In this document: positions 1 to 9,848 of the stretch, one piece after another
Layout of the letters: every line of letters starts with the position of its first letter
Position numbering within the stretch: the stretch's first letter is position 1
Assembly (NCBI RefSeq): GCF_001418655.1
Contig: NZ_LIQZ01000146.1
Span: forward strand, 31,438-95,437
DNA: 64,000 bases
Source of the DNA: Streptomyces phaeochromogenes
GTDB taxonomy: Bacteria > Actinomycetota > Actinomycetes > Streptomycetales > Streptomycetaceae
Direction: 5' to 3'
Position numbers and translations under genes: made by a program
The notes under the pieces: generated by a model
Told to the model about the DNA's origin: nothing
Seen by the model: the letters and a program-made list of their open reading frames with translations, nothing else
Database searches by the model: none

Positions 1-758
1 CAGGCCGCCCGGTCGGCGAAGCCGTCGCCGTACTTGGCGAACGCGTCGTCGTCGTCGAAGACCTGGCCCGCGACCGGATACGGGTAGAAGTAGTCGTCCC
101 AGTGCACGGCGTCCACGGCGTACTTCTTCACCGCGTCGAGCATCGCGTCCTGGACGAACGTGCGGACCTCGGGCAGCCCCGGGTTGTAGTACAGCTTCCC
201 GCCGTACGGCACGACCCAGTCGGGGTGCTTGCGCGCGGGGTGCGAGGCGACGAGCTTCGTCGGGTCGGTGTGGTTGGCGATCCGGTACGGGTTGAACCAG
301 GCGTGCAGTTCCAGACCGCGCGCGTGGGCCTCCTTCACCGCGGCGCCGAGCGGGTCCCAGCCGGGGGCCTTGCCCTGGACGCCGGTGAGGCACTGGGCCC
401 AGGGCTCGTACGGCGAGGGCCACAGGGCGTCGGCCGTGGGCCGCACCTGGAAGATCACCGCGTTCAGCCGGCGCGCCACCGCCTGGTCGAGGTGCGCGAG
501 CAGTTCGGTGCGCTGCTGGGCCGCGGTCAGCCCGGGCTTCGAGGGCCAGTCACGGTTGGCGACGGTCGCCACCCACATGCCGCGCAGTTCGCCCGCCGGA
601 GCGCGGCGCTTGCGGGGCCGGGAGTCGTCGCCCCCGGAGTCCCCGTCGGACCCGTCACCCCCGGAGAGTTCCGCCGCCACCGCCAGTCCCGCCGTCACGA
701 GTCCCGACAGCCCGACCGCCGCGGCCGTCGCGAATCCCCGACGTGACATACGCCCCAT
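1..758 (-). CDS. GHL10 (DUF187) family glycosyl hydrolase, 3' part cut by window edge
   Basis: The visible N-terminal part of about 252 residues begins with a twin-arginine-like leader (SRRGFAT followed by an Ala/Leu-rich stretch), so the product is probably exported by the Tat route. After a short Gly/Asp/Ser linker it shows the GHL10 signature: ELRGMWVATVANRDWPS, then VIFQVRPTADALWPS and HAWFNPYR, ending near HWDDYFYPYP. Family members are TIM-barrel enzymes acting on extracellular or cell-wall glycans; the substrate is unknown. The ATG at 758 is in frame with a second ATG at 749, and either could be the start. The C-terminus lies outside the window. Confidence 0.85.
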   Translation of the reverse strand, partial: MGRMSRRGFATAAAVGLSGLVTAGLAVAAELSGGDGSDGDSGGDDSRPRKRRAPAGELRGMWVATVANRDWPSKPGLTAAQQRTELLAHLDQAVARRLNAVIFQVRPTADALWPSPYEPWAQCLTGVQGKAPGWDPLGAAVKEAHARGLELHAWFNPYRIANHTDPTKLVASHPARKHPDWVVPYGGKLYYNPGLPEVRTFVQDAMLDAVKKYAVDAVHWDDYFYPYPVAGQVFDDDDAFAKYGDGFADRAA

Positions 759-929
759 GCCGCACGCTCCAAACACTCCGGGTCCGCCTGGTCACGGACC
801 GTTTCCACCGCACAGCATGCCCGACCCGGCCGGACGATCGTGTGCGGTTCCGGAGTAACGTGCGTGGCGGTGACAGGCGCCGGACGGGAACCTGTCGGGC
901 CAGTGACGAGTGAGAGCGAAAGGGACGAT

Positions 930-1790
930 GTGACCGACATCGAACGCGTCGGAGTGGTGGGCTGCGGCCAGATGGGGGCGGGCATCGCCGAGGTGTGCGC
1001 CCGCGCCGGCCTGGATGTGAAGGTCGCCGAGACCACCGGTGAGGCGTTGGAGATTGGCCGGACCCGGCTCTACAACTCGCTCTCCAAGGCGGCCGAGCGC
1101 GGCAAGATCTCCGAGGAGGAGCGCGATGCCACCCAGGCGCGGCTCTCCTTCACCACCGACCTCGGCGAGTTCTCCGACCGCGATCTGGTGATCGAGGCGG
1201 TCGTCGAGAACGAGCAGGTGAAGACCGAGATCTTCCAGGTGCTGGACCAGGTGGTGACCCGGCAGGACGCGATCCTCGCCTCCAACACCTCCTCGATCCC
1301 GCTGGTGAAGCTCGCCGTCGCCACGTCGCGTCCCGACCAGGTCATCGGCATCCACTTCTTCAACCCGGCCCCGGTGCAGAAGCTCGTCGAGCTGATCCCG
1401 GCGCTCACCACGTCCGAGGGCACCATCAGCCGGGCGCAGTCGCTGGTCGAGAAGATCCTCGGCAAGCACGCGATCCGCGCGCAGGACCGCTCGGGCTTCG
1501 TGGTCAACGCGCTGCTGATCCCGTATCTGCTCTCCGCGATCCGGATGTTCGAGTCCGGGATGGCGAGCCGCGAGGACATCGACAACGGCATGGAGCTCGG
1601 GTGTGCCCACCCGATGGGGCCGCTCAAGCTGTCGGACCTGATCGGCCTCGACACGGTTTCGTCTGTCGCGTACTCGATGTACGAGGAGTACAAGGAGCCG
1701 CTGTACGCCGCTCCGCCGCTGCTTCAGCGGATGGTCGACGCGGGGCGGCTCGGACGTAAGTCCGGGTCCGGTTTTTATACGTACGCCTGA
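930..1790 (+). CDS. 3-hydroxybutyryl-CoA dehydrogenase
   Basis: A 286-residue NAD(P)-dependent dehydrogenase interconverting acetoacetyl-CoA and 3-hydroxybutyryl-CoA. The Rossmann motif VGVVGCGQMGAGIAEV is at the very N-terminus. The active-site segment IHFFNPAPVQKLVELI and the C-terminal helical domain, ending RLGRKSGSGFYTYA, are intact and full length. The GTG at 930 is chosen because an AAAGGGA site lies about 5 bases upstream and the Rossmann fold starts right after it. In Streptomyces this enzyme serves butyrate/crotonate metabolism, beta-oxidation or ethylmalonyl-CoA precursor supply. It stands alone and ends before a strong hairpin terminator. hbd, paaH and fadB2 are all used for such genes, so no symbol is given. 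Confidence 0.93.
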   Translation: MTDIERVGVVGCGQMGAGIAEVCARAGLDVKVAETTGEALEIGRTRLYNSLSKAAERGKISEEERDATQARLSFTTDLGEFSDRDLVIEAVVENEQVKTEIFQVLDQVVTRQDAILASNTSSIPLVKLAVATSRPDQVIGIHFFNPAPVQKLVELIPALTTSEGTISRAQSLVEKILGKHAIRAQDRSGFVVNALLIPYLLSAIRMFESGMASREDIDNGMELGCAHPMGPLKLSDLIGLDTVSSVAYSMYEEYKEPLYAAPPLLQRMVDAGRLGRKSGSGFYTYA

Positions 1791-1856
1791 TTTCTGTGTA
1801 ACCGCCTGAGCGCCCCTTCGGGGTTTGGTCACTGTCCGTACAACCTCAGGCCGACG

Positions 1857-1888
1857 CGGGCCCGGCTCCCTTCGGGGGGCCGGGCCCG
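1857..1888 (+). terminator. Hairpin terminator after the hydroxybutyryl-CoA dehydrogenase gene
   Basis: A 14-bp inverted repeat (CGGGCCCGGCTCCC / GGGGGCCGGGCCCG, one G-T pair) around a TTCG tetraloop, 66 bases after the stop codon. There is no U-tract, as is common for Streptomyces terminators. Confidence 0.7.
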
Positions 1889-2018
1889 TGGCATTCACAC
1901 ACCGTGTGCGCGGCGGGCTCGCATATGCCCCTCGCACACTCTCCCCACGTGTCCACCAGGCGAGTTGACTTTCCGTGCGCATGAAGCGGATGTGCCGACT
2001 ACGGAAAGGAGCGGACCC

Positions 2019-2276
2019 GTGACCGCCGACCCGGAGCATCCCGTGGTCCAAGGAGAACTCGCAGAGTTACGCCGCAAACTCGATGTGGCTCATGCCCGCG
2101 TCGAGGGCGGCCTGGCTCTGCTCAGCCATCGCGCCGAACAGACCGCCAAGGAGGTGAACGACCTGAGCGCACGGATCGTCACCCTGGAACACACCCGCTG
2201 GCCGCTGCGTGCGGTAGCGGTCGTCACGGCCGTGGGCGCGCTCGCCGTGGCGGTCTATCAGGCTCTGGGCCGCTAG
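2019..2276 (+). CDS. Small coiled-coil protein with C-terminal membrane anchor
   Basis: An 85-residue protein of unknown function. Residues about 10-50 are charged and heptad-like (GELAELRRKLDVAHARVEGG and following), suggesting a coiled coil. A single hydrophobic helix (LRAVAVVTAVGALAVAVYQAL) lies at the extreme C-terminus, so it may be a tail-anchored cytoplasmic protein. The GTG at 2019 is chosen for the AAGGAG site about 7 bases upstream; an in-frame TTG at 1965 lacks such a site. It converges on the NUDIX gene with only 23 bases between the stops. Confidence 0.65.
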   Translation: MTADPEHPVVQGELAELRRKLDVAHARVEGGLALLSHRAEQTAKEVNDLSARIVTLEHTRWPLRAVAVVTAVGALAVAVYQALGR

Positions 2277-2299
2277 GCCCCAGGACGCGGTGGGGGGGA

Positions 2300-2845
2300 T
2301 CAGGGCAGAGCGTCCTGCCCGAGCCTCAGATGGTGCAGGAGGAGCAGTGCGGCTGCCATATTGGCGGCCGGGACCTCGCCGCGGGCGACCATGTCGGGGA
2401 CGAGCTTGAGGGGAACCCACTCCCGACGGTCCGACTCGAAGTCGTCCACGGGATGCCCGATGTACGCGCCTTCGTCGGCCCAGTAGATGTGGTGCCGTGC
2501 GTCGGTGAGCCCGTTGGACGGCTCGACGCTCATCAGATGGCGCAGGGGTCCCGGTCGCCAGCCGGTCTCCTCCTCCAGTTCGCGGGCCGCCGCGACGGCG
2601 ATGTCCTCGCCGTCCTCGACGACACCCGCGGGAAGCTCCCATCCCCAGCTGTCGGTGATGAAGCGGTGCCGCCACAGAAGCAGCACCTCGTTCGCCTCAT
2701 TCACCACAGTGGCCACGGCGACGGGCCGCAGCCGTATTAAGAAGTGATCGAGGTGCCGACCGTCCGGCAACTCGACATCTGCGAGATTGACGCTGAACCA
2801 GCGGTTTGCGTACACAGTTTGTTCGTTCAGTTTCGTCCACTGCAC
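2300..2845 (-). CDS. NUDIX hydrolase (ADP-ribose pyrophosphatase-like)
   Basis: A 181-residue NUDIX hydrolase. The Nudix box GVVEDGEDIAVAAARELEEE-TGW fits GX5EX7REUXEEXGU, so it should hydrolyse a nucleoside diphosphate linked to another group, with Mg2+ held by the EE pair. The N-terminal strand region (FSVNLADVELPDGR) resembles ADP-ribose pyrophosphatases, but the substrate is not fixed by sequence. The start is GTG. Codon 36 (2738-2740) is TTA, followed by ATA, both rare in this genome, so translation may depend on the bldA tRNA. Confidence 0.9.
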   Translation of the reverse strand: MQWTKLNEQTVYANRWFSVNLADVELPDGRHLDHFLIRLRPVAVATVVNEANEVLLLWRHRFITDSWGWELPAGVVEDGEDIAVAAARELEEETGWRPGPLRHLMSVEPSNGLTDARHHIYWADEGAYIGHPVDDFESDRREWVPLKLVPDMVARGEVPAANMAAALLLLHHLRLGQDALP

Positions 2846-2948
2846 TTTTCTGCCACCTTCCGCCGAGTAGATGGCAATATGGCAGCAGGAGCGTCCTCAC
2901 AGCAGGCTCACAGCAGGCCGCTCGCAGCGCAGCGGTAGGCGCAGAGTG

Positions 2949-2987
2949 CCCACCGCGGGGAGGCTCGGGGCTCCCCGCGATGGTGGG
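2949..2987 (-). terminator. Terminator after the NsdA-like regulator gene
   Basis: CCCACC-GCGGGGAG pairs with CTCCCCGC-(GAT)-GGTGGG around a 7-base loop, beginning 5 bases after the stop at 2993. A strong GC stem without a U-tract. Confidence 0.65.
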
Positions 2988-2992
2988 AACGT

Positions 2993-4342
2993 CTAGAGCG
3001 GTACGCGCAATGCTCCGTCGATGAGCTCGGCGGCTTCGGAGGTGCCCGCGCACCCGTTGGCCACCAGGTGTTCGCGTACCGCCCGCAGTCTGTCGCGCAG
3101 CCGCTGGGACTCCATCCCCCGCGCCCGCTCCGCCATTTCGACCGCGGTGACCACCGCCTTGTCGGCGTTTCCCTGGCGCAGTTCGATCTGGCTGAGCATG
3201 GCGAGCCGGTGCACCCTGCCCCGGTCGTGCGCCGGGTTGTCCACGGCCGCCGCGGCGTGCTCCCGCGCGGCCGACAGGTCGCCGAGGCTCAGGAGGGCCT
3301 CCGCCACCTGTACGTTCACCAGACCGGGTTGGACATAGCCGGTCTCGTCCGGTTCGTAGCCGCGCCGGATGCGCTCGGCGGCCTGCTCGGCACGCCGGAT
3401 GCAGGACAGCGCGCTGCTGCCGTCGCCGAGGTGTGCGTACGCCTTGGCCTGCATCGCGTAGAGGTCCGACGCGAGCGCCGGAGTGATGTGCCGGCCCGCG
3501 GCGCGCAGCGCGGCCTCCGCGAAGGCGACCGCCTGCCGGTGCTCACGCATGAAGAGCGCCTGGTTGACGAGGAGCGCGATGACATAGGCGCCAAGTCCTC
3601 TGTCCCCGCTGGCCTTCGCGAGTCTGAGCGCCTGGTGGAAGTACCGCTGGGCCAGGCCGTGCGCGTCGGAGTCGTAGGCGCAGATGCCCGCGATCGCCAC
3701 CAGACCGCCGGTGGCCCGGTGCAACTGGCGGCCGGTGGCGTCGGTGTAGCTGCCCCTGAGGAGCGGCGCGGTCTCGGAGTTGAGGAAACCGACGATGCGG
3801 GTACGGGTCGCCACGCCACCGGCCTTGCGGTACATCTGCTCGTAGTGGGCGCGGGCGGCGCGCAGCATCTCGATGTCGGACATGCTCACGCGGTGCCGTC
3901 CGCCGCGCGAGACGTCCACGTCCTCGGGCGGGTTCTCCCACTCCCACACGGGCATCACGGCGGGCGTGCCGGTGACGGCGGGGGCGCCGAGGATGTGCGG
4001 GCGCTGCTGTTCGTCGGAGCGCCACAGCGCGGTGGCGCGCTCCACGAAACCGGAGAGCGTCGTGCCGTGCGGGGTGGCCGGTTCGCCGGGCACGCCGAGG
4101 CCGATGTCGTCGAGTGTGACGGGCCGTTGGAGCCGGCCGGCGAGTACCTCGCAGATCAGGTCGGGTACCTGGCCGCGCGGTCGCTGCCCCTTCAACCACC
4201 GCGCCACGGCCGTGTGCTCGTAACGGAGTGCGAGGCCACGTGCCCGGCCTGCCTGGTTCACATGGGCCGCGAGTCCCGCGTGCGAGACACCGGCCTCGTC
4301 GAGGATCGCGTCGAGCAGAGTGTTGGGCTGCATGAATGCCAT
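2993..4342 (-). CDS. NsdA-like TPR regulatory protein
   Basis: A 449-residue cytoplasmic protein of the Streptomyces NsdA/NsdB type. Known NsdA proteins repress antibiotic production and differentiation in S. coelicolor. The first 80 residues (LLDAILDEAGVSHAGLAAHV onward, AVARWLKGQRPRG) look like an HTH-type segment. A Trp-rich linker follows, and the C-terminal half (about 170-440) has degenerate TPR helices such as AVAFAEAALRAAGRH and ALSCIRRAEQAAERI. The ATG at 4342 is used; ATG 4333 is also in frame. Two perfect palindromes lie just upstream. It is a paralogue-rich family, so I do not assign nsdA itself. Confidence 0.72.
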   Translation of the reverse strand: MAFMQPNTLLDAILDEAGVSHAGLAAHVNQAGRARGLALRYEHTAVARWLKGQRPRGQVPDLICEVLAGRLQRPVTLDDIGLGVPGEPATPHGTTLSGFVERATALWRSDEQQRPHILGAPAVTGTPAVMPVWEWENPPEDVDVSRGGRHRVSMSDIEMLRAARAHYEQMYRKAGGVATRTRIVGFLNSETAPLLRGSYTDATGRQLHRATGGLVAIAGICAYDSDAHGLAQRYFHQALRLAKASGDRGLGAYVIALLVNQALFMREHRQAVAFAEAALRAAGRHITPALASDLYAMQAKAYAHLGDGSSALSCIRRAEQAAERIRRGYEPDETGYVQPGLVNVQVAEALLSLGDLSAAREHAAAAVDNPAHDRGRVHRLAMLSQIELRQGNADKAVVTAVEMAERARGMESQRLRDRLRAVREHLVANGCAGTSEAAELIDGALRVPL

Positions 4343-4388
4343 CCGGTGGCTCGGTGCAGACGGTGCTGCTTAACGTAGCGCCTCCGAC

Positions 4389-4426
4389 TTCACACGGGGT
4401 GTGAACGGAGTGCCCGAATCCGGGCA
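4389..4426. promoter_or_regulatory. Two adjacent palindromes upstream of the NsdA-like gene
   Basis: TTCACAC-GGG-GTGTGAA (4389-4405) and TGCCCG-AATC-CGGGCA (4411-4426) are perfect inverted repeats 5 bases apart, 47-84 bases before the regulator start. A possible -10, TACGTT on the minus strand (4372-4377), lies between them and the gene. They could be operators or leader hairpins. Confidence 0.4.
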
Positions 4427-4613
4427 GTACGCGCGCTGTTGCGGAGAGTTGCTACCCGGTTGACTGAATTGCCTCGTAAGAGGCCGGCCGGGCCGCCGGC
4501 TCCCCCTCGTACAGTGCGGCGGCCCGATTCGCGCCGTCCGCCCAGCTGCCTGCCCGACACTCCGTGGCGGGGCGGACGGCTCCGCCGGGTCGTTCAACTG
4601 GGTTGGGCGGGGT

Positions 4614-4638
4614 AACAGCGGCCCTACGGGGCGCTGTT
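4614..4638 (-). terminator. Hairpin straddling the phosphatase stop codon
   Basis: AACAGCGGCCC-TAC-GGGGCGCTGTT, an 11-bp stem with one mismatch, overlaps the last codons and stop of the phosphatase gene. No U-tract follows. Confidence 0.4.
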
Positions 4639-5853
4639 GTGAGCCACCGGCTTGCCCTGTTGGGCAGGCACTTTCGCTCGATCGTTGCGCAGGACCAGTA
4701 CGGCCACGTCGTCCGTCGGGGATCCTCCCGCGTGGCGCAGCAGTTGGGTGAAGACGGTGCGGAGTACGGACTGAGGTGTGAGCGGCTGGCACCGGGAGGC
4801 CTCGGTCAGGGCGGTGCTCAGCGGAAAGAACCGGCCGTCGCCGTCGCGGGCGTCCTCGACGCCGTCGGTGTGCAGGAACAGTGCCTCGCCGGGCAGGAAG
4901 GGCCCGCAGCGGGCGACGGGCAGCTCGGCGGGGAGCGGGAAGAGCCCGAGGGGTGGCAGGGGGTCACCGACGGCGAGGTGCTCCACATGTCCTCGTACAC
5001 CGACCGGTTCCGTGTGGTGGCGCAGCAGATACGGCCTCGGGTGACCGCAGTTGATGGCGCGCATCTCGCCGTCGGGACCGATCTCCAGGAGCAGCACGGT
5101 GACGAACTCCTCGGCGACCGGGTTGTCGGGATCGAGCCCGGACGAGGGGTGCTCGGCCTTCGCGCGTTCCCGCAGATGGCGGGCCATGGCGCGGTCCAGC
5201 CTCCGTAGTACGCCCGCGAGTTCGGCCTCGTCGTGGACGGCCTCCCGGAAGCTGCCGAGCACGGCGGCGACGGTGCCGAGGGCGGCGAGCCCGTGCCCGC
5301 GGACGTCGCCCATCACGATCCGCACCCCGTGCTCGGTGCCGATCACCTCGTACAGGTCTCCCCCGACGGTGGCCCCGCGGTCGGCGGAGAACTGCGCCGC
5401 CGCGATGTTCAGCCCGTCGACGCGCGGTGGCAGCGGGCGAAGGAGGGCGCCCTGGGCGGCCCCCGCGACCTTGCGGATCTGCCGGAGTTCGCGCAGCAGC
5501 CCACGTCTGACGTGCAGCATCAGTCCCGTACCGACGGCGAAGAAGACGGCACAGCTGACGATCCGGGCGCCGAGCCCGTCCTCCTGGGCGAGCGGACAGG
5601 CCAGTTTGTACGTGATCGCCGCCGCGCCCCACACGGCGGGCAGCCCCATCTCCAGCACCCGCCGCAGTCGTTGCTGATCCCGGCCCAGCCGACGGGGCTC
5701 GCCTCTGCCGGGCCGGCGGGCCCGGGCTCGGGCTCGGCGCAGTCTGTCGGCCTGTGTGCGGCCGAGCGTCCGGGATACGGTTTTCCGCCATCGCGTCCGG
5801 TGGCCCACCCCGGGACCGGCCCGACGGAAACCCCCAGCCTTGGTATGGATCAT
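4624..5853 (-). CDS. Membrane-anchored SpoIIE-type PP2C serine phosphatase
   Basis: A 409-residue protein with two hydrophobic segments in the first half (near AVWGAAAITYKLAC and IVSCAVFFAVGTGLMLHV) preceded by an Arg-rich stretch. A SpoIIE/PP2C catalytic domain follows from about residue 150: GGDLYEVIG, GDVRGHGLAALG, NCGHPRPYLL and FLHTDGVEDARD carry the metal-binding Asp/Gly residues. Such enzymes often dephosphorylate anti-anti-sigma factors, but no partner gene is adjacent. The ATG at 5853 follows an AGGGGGG tract. Frames upstream of it run into the intergenic repeat and are not used. Confidence 0.85.
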   Translation of the reverse strand: MIHTKAGGFRRAGPGVGHRTRWRKTVSRTLGRTQADRLRRARARARRPGRGEPRRLGRDQQRLRRVLEMGLPAVWGAAAITYKLACPLAQEDGLGARIVSCAVFFAVGTGLMLHVRRGLLRELRQIRKVAGAAQGALLRPLPPRVDGLNIAAAQFSADRGATVGGDLYEVIGTEHGVRIVMGDVRGHGLAALGTVAAVLGSFREAVHDEAELAGVLRRLDRAMARHLRERAKAEHPSSGLDPDNPVAEEFVTVLLLEIGPDGEMRAINCGHPRPYLLRHHTEPVGVRGHVEHLAVGDPLPPLGLFPLPAELPVARCGPFLPGEALFLHTDGVEDARDGDGRFFPLSTALTEASRCQPLTPQSVLRTVFTQLLRHAGGSPTDDVAVLVLRNDRAKVPAQQGKPVAHNSAP

Positions 5854-5983
5854 GCCGATGGCCCCCCTAAGGCCCTGTTCAGCGCAGGCACCGGCCTGTT
5901 CGGCCGGGTCGATTCTGTCGACCGCCTGCCCCGATCGGCCCGGATCGCCCACACTTGTCACCCATATGAGTGAGGTGACACGA

Positions 5984-6108
5984 ACAGCGCCCCGAAAGGG
6001 GCACGGGGCTGTGAATTCTGCGGCTCCGCCGCGAGAGCGCGACCAGCCACGGGCCCCTGAAAGGGGCACGGGGAACTGCGCGACAAGCCACGACGCAGCC
6101 GCAGCAAG
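5984..6108. repeat. Dispersed intergenic repeat, copy A (longest)
   Basis: GCCCCGAAAGGGGC-type and CCCCTGAAAGGGG hairpins flank a CTGCGGCTCCGCCGCG core, followed by GGGGAACTGCGCGAC. Parts recur at 16640, 29311, 39130 and 63981. This copy lies downstream of the pheT stop and may act as its transcript end. Confidence 0.75.
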
Positions 6109-6146
6109 CCATCAACCCGCAGTTCCCCGGCACCACTTACAAAGAG

Positions 6147-8648
6147 CTAGCTCCGAAGAACAGCCCCGGCACGCTCGCCCGCGAGGGCAACGGCGGCATC
6201 CCGCGCCGCCGAGGCCTCGTCCACGGTCAGCGTGCGATCGTCCGCGCGGAAGCGCAGCGCGTAGGCCAGCGACTTCCGCCCCTCGCCGAGCTGCTCGCCC
6301 TCGTAGACGTCGAACAGCCGGATGGACTCCAGCAGTTCACCCGCCCCCTCGCGGAGCGCGGCCTCGACGTCGGCCGCCGGGACGTCCCCGGAGACGACCA
6401 GCGCGACATCCTGCGTGGCGACCGGGAACGTCGACACGTGCGGGCCCTTGGGCAGCCCCGCACTCGCCTGCTCCAGCACGTCCAGGTTCAGCTCCATCGC
6501 ACAGGCGCGCGCGGGCAGCCCCAGGGCCTTGAGGACACGGGGGTGCAGCTCGCCCGCATACCCGATGACCCGCTCGGCGCCGTCGACGACGACGGCGAGC
6601 TCGGCACAGCGGCCCGGGTGCCACGGCCCGTACTGGCCCTGGCGCACGAGGAGTTCGGTCCCCGCCTCGCGGGCGAGGGCGCGCGCGGACTCGACGGCGT
6701 CGGCCCAGTCGGCCGGGCGGCCCTTGCCCCACCAGCCGGCCTGCTCACGGGCGCCCGCGAGGACGACGGCGGCGTGCCGGGGCTGGACGGGCAGCGCGTC
6801 GGTGAGGGACGCGATCTCCTCGTCCGTGGGACGGCGGTCGACGGGCAGCCGCACCGCGACGCGCAGCTCGTCCTGCGGGTGGAAGACCAGGCCCGTCTCG
6901 AAGAGCGCCAGGTCGTGCGAGCCCCGCCCGTCGTTGCGGCGCAGGGCCTGGAGGAGGCCCGGCAGCAGCGTCGTACGGAGTGCGGGCTCCTCGTCGGAGA
7001 GCGGGTTGACCAGCTTGACGACCCGGCGCTTGGGGTCGTCGGCGGCCAGGCCGAGCTGGTCGAAGACGTGCTCGCCGATGAACGGGTAGTTCAGCGCCTC
7101 GACATAGCCGGCGCCGGCCAGCGCGCGGCCGACCCTGCGGTGCAGCCGTTGCCGGCCGGTGAGGCCGAGGCCCGCCGGGGGCTTCGGCAGGGTCGAGGGC
7201 AGGTTCTCGTAGCCCTCGAGACGGATGACCTCTTCGGCCAGGTCGTTCGGGTCCGTCAGGTCGGGCCGCCAGGACGGGACGGTGACGATCAGCTCGTCCT
7301 GCCCGTAGACGTCGCAGCCGACCTGCTGGAGACGGCGTACGACGGTCTCGCGACCGTAGTCGACGCCCGCGACCTTGTCCGGGTGGTTCGCCGGGATGCT
7401 GATGGTGCGCGGCGCCGAGGGCGCGATGACCTCGGTGACGCCCCCGTCGGCGGTGCCGCCCGCGAGGAGGACCAGCAGGTCGACCGTGCGCTGGGCGGCG
7501 GCGGACGTGGCCTCCGGGTCGACGCCCCGCTCGAAGCGCTTGGACGCCTCGGAGGCCAGCTTGTGACGGCGGGCCGTGCGCGCGATGGAGATCGGGTCGA
7601 AGTGCGCGGCCTCGACGACGACCTCGGTGGTGGTGCCCTCGGTGTCGTCGATCTCGGTGTTGGCACCGCCCATGACACCGGCCAGGCCGATCGGCCCGCG
7701 GTCGTCGGTGATCACCAGGTCCTCGGCGTCCAGCGTGCGCTTGGTGCCGTCGAGGGTGGTGAGCTTCTCGCCCGGCTCGGCCCGGCGCACACCGATCGTG
7801 CCCTGGACGCGGGAGCGGTCGTACGCGTGCAGGGGCTGACCCAGCTCCAGCATCACGTAGTTGGTGATGTCGACGGCCAGCGAGATCGGACGCATGCCCG
7901 CCTTCTGGAGGCGGCGCCGCAGCCAGATCGGGGAGCGCGCTTCCGGCGACAGACCGGTGACGGTACGCGCGGTGAAGCGGTCGCAGCCCTGCGGGTCGGA
8001 GACCTGCACGGGGTAGCCGAACGCGTTCGGGCCCGGTACGTCGAGCAGCGCCGGGTCGCGCAGCGGCAGGCCGTAGGCGGTGGCGGCCTCGCGGGCGACG
8101 CCGCGCATCGACAGCGCGTAGCCGCGGTCGGGCGTGACGGCGATGTCGAGGACCTCGTCGACGAGTTCGAGCAGCTCGACGGCGTCCGTGCCGACCTCGT
8201 GCTCGGGCGGCAGGACGATGATGCCGCCGCTGCCGTCGTCGCCCATGCCCAGCTCGTCGCCGGAGCAGATCATGCCGTGCGAGGTGTGGCCGTACGTCTT
8301 GCGCGCGGCGATCGCGAAGTTGCCGGGCAGCACGGCGCCGGGCAGGACCACGACGACCTTGTCGCCGACGGCGAAGTTGCGGGCGCCGCAGACGATCTCC
8401 TGCGGCTCACCGGTGCCGTTGGCGGTGCCGACGTCGACCGTGCAGAAGCGGATGGGCTTCTTGAAGCCCTCCAGCTCCTCGATGGTCAGCACCTGGCCGA
8501 CGACGAGCGGCCCCTTGAGGTCGGCGCCGAGCTGCTCGACCCGCTCGACCTCCAGGCCGGCGGAAACGAGCTTGGCCTGCACATCGCGGCCGGTCTCGGT
8601 GGCGGGGAGGTCGACGTACTCCCGCAGCCAGGAAAGCGGGACCCGCAT
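6147..8648 (-). CDS. pheT: Phenylalanine-tRNA ligase beta subunit
   Basis: An 833-residue subunit of the alpha2-beta2 phenylalanyl-tRNA synthetase, full length. The N-terminus [15 protein letters not shown] leads into the tRNA-binding OB fold ([13 protein letters not shown]) and then the B3/B4 editing and B5 domains. The catalytic-like core and the C-terminal anticodon-binding FDX-ACB domain ([20 protein letters not shown]) follow. Its ATG overlaps the pheS stop by one base (TGATG), so the two are translationally coupled. The dispersed repeat, copy A, follows its stop. Confidence 0.97.
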   Translation of the reverse strand: MRVPLSWLREYVDLPATETGRDVQAKLVSAGLEVERVEQLGADLKGPLVVGQVLTIEELEGFKKPIRFCTVDVGTANGTGEPQEIVCGARNFAVGDKVVVVLPGAVLPGNFAIAARKTYGHTSHGMICSGDELGMGDDGSGGIIVLPPEHEVGTDAVELLELVDEVLDIAVTPDRGYALSMRGVAREAATAYGLPLRDPALLDVPGPNAFGYPVQVSDPQGCDRFTARTVTGLSPEARSPIWLRRRLQKAGMRPISLAVDITNYVMLELGQPLHAYDRSRVQGTIGVRRAEPGEKLTTLDGTKRTLDAEDLVITDDRGPIGLAGVMGGANTEIDDTEGTTTEVVVEAAHFDPISIARTARRHKLASEASKRFERGVDPEATSAAAQRTVDLLVLLAGGTADGGVTEVIAPSAPRTISIPANHPDKVAGVDYGRETVVRRLQQVGCDVYGQDELIVTVPSWRPDLTDPNDLAEEVIRLEGYENLPSTLPKPPAGLGLTGRQRLHRRVGRALAGAGYVEALNYPFIGEHVFDQLGLAADDPKRRVVKLVNPLSDEEPALRTTLLPGLLQALRRNDGRGSHDLALFETGLVFHPQDELRVAVRLPVDRRPTDEEIASLTDALPVQPRHAAVVLAGAREQAGWWGKGRPADWADAVESARALAREAGTELLVRQGQYGPWHPGRCAELAVVVDGAERVIGYAGELHPRVLKALGLPARACAMELNLDVLEQASAGLPKGPHVSTFPVATQDVALVVSGDVPAADVEAALREGAGELLESIRLFDVYEGEQLGEGRKSLAYALRFRADDRTLTVDEASAARDAAVALAGERAGAVLRS

Positions 8649-9796
8649 CAGATCTCCATCCCGAACGGCCGGGTGAACCGGACGTCACCCTCGACCATGT
8701 CTCGCATGTCTTCGACGTTGTGGCGGAACATCAGCATCCGCTCGATGCCGAACCCGAAGGCGAATCCGCTGTACTTCTCGGGGTCCACACCGCAGGCGGT
8801 CAGCACGCGCGGGTTGACCATGCCGCAGCCGCCCAGCTCGATCCAGCCCTCGGAGGAGCAGGTACGGCAGGGGCGGTCGGGGTTACCGACGGACTCGCCC
8901 TTGCAGACGTAGCAGAGCATGTCCATCTCGGCGGACGGCTCGGTGAAGGGGAAGTAGTTCGGGCGCAGCCGGGTCTTCATGTCCGCGCCGAAGAGCGACT
9001 GGACCATGTGGTCCAGGGTGCCCTTGAGGTCGGCCATGGTCAGGCCCTCGTCGACGGCCAGCAGCTCGATCTGGTGGAAGACCGGGGTGTGCGTGGCGTC
9101 CAGCTCGTCCGTGCGGTAGACGCGGCCGGGGCACACGACGTAGACGGGCGGCTCCCGGTCGAGCAGCGCGCGGGCCTGCACGGGCGAGGTGTGCGTGCGC
9201 AGCACGACACCGGACTCGCCGTCGCTGTCGGCGCCCTTGGAACCGTCGGCGCCCTTGGGACCCTGTACGAAGAAGGTGTCCTGCATCTGCCGGGCCGGGT
9301 GGTCCGGGCCGAAGTTCAGGGCGTCGAAGTTGAACCACTCCGCCTCGACCTCGGGGCCCTCGGCGATCTCGTATCCCATGGACACGAAGACGTCCGCGAC
9401 CCGCTCCATCATGGTGGTCAGCGGGTGCCGGGCGCCGGGCGGTACGCGGTCGTGGGGCAGCGTGACGTCCACGGCCTCCTCGACCAGCACGCGTGCGTCG
9501 CGCTCGGCCTCCAGCTCGGCCTGGCGGCCGGCGAGCGCCTTGTTCACCGCGCCGCGGGCCTGGCCGACGAGCTTGCCGGCGGCGGCCTTGGCGTGCGGGG
9601 GCAGGGCGCCGATCTCGCGGTTGGCGAGGGCCAGCGGCGAGGCGCCGCCGGTGTGGGCGACCTTGGCCTCCTGGAGCGCGTCGAGGTCACCGGCGGCGGC
9701 GAAGGCGGCGAGCGCCTCGTCCCGCATGCGCTCGATCTCTTCCGGTTTCAGTGCCTCGACCTCAACAGGGTCGTACGACTTGTTCGGTGCCGACAT
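8648..9796 (-). CDS. pheS: Phenylalanine-tRNA ligase alpha subunit
   Basis: A 382-residue catalytic subunit that aminoacylates tRNA-Phe with phenylalanine. Motif 2 ([10 protein letters not shown]) and motif 3 ([10 protein letters not shown]) are present, as are the GARHPL substrate region and a Cys-x2-Cys pair in the [16 protein letters not shown] segment seen in actinobacterial PheS. The ATG at 9796 ([10 protein letters not shown]) is preferred, with GGGAAGAG just before it. An in-frame TTG at 9826 is possible but has weaker context. First gene of the pheST operon. Confidence 0.96.
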   Translation of the reverse strand: MSAPNKSYDPVEVEALKPEEIERMRDEALAAFAAAGDLDALQEAKVAHTGGASPLALANREIGALPPHAKAAAGKLVGQARGAVNKALAGRQAELEAERDARVLVEEAVDVTLPHDRVPPGARHPLTTMMERVADVFVSMGYEIAEGPEVEAEWFNFDALNFGPDHPARQMQDTFFVQGPKGADGSKGADSDGESGVVLRTHTSPVQARALLDREPPVYVVCPGRVYRTDELDATHTPVFHQIELLAVDEGLTMADLKGTLDHMVQSLFGADMKTRLRPNYFPFTEPSAEMDMLCYVCKGESVGNPDRPCRTCSSEGWIELGGCGMVNPRVLTACGVDPEKYSGFAFGFGIERMLMFRHNVEDMRDMVEGDVRFTRPFGMEI

Positions 9797-9848
9797 CTCT
9801 TCCCGTGCTTCCGGTTGGTTGGCCAACGGTCCCCGTCGCGACTCGCGG

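Noticed and set aside
5854..6069. A 72-residue extension of the SpoIIE phosphatase.
   Set aside because: The extra residues translate part of the dispersed repeat and unconserved DNA. The ATG at 5853 has a good ribosome-binding site.
6438..8912. A very long plus-strand open frame opposite pheT.
   Set aside because: It is the usual high-GC antisense shadow. Its translation is low-complexity Arg/Gly/Val/Asp-rich, while the minus strand encodes an unmistakable full-length PheT.
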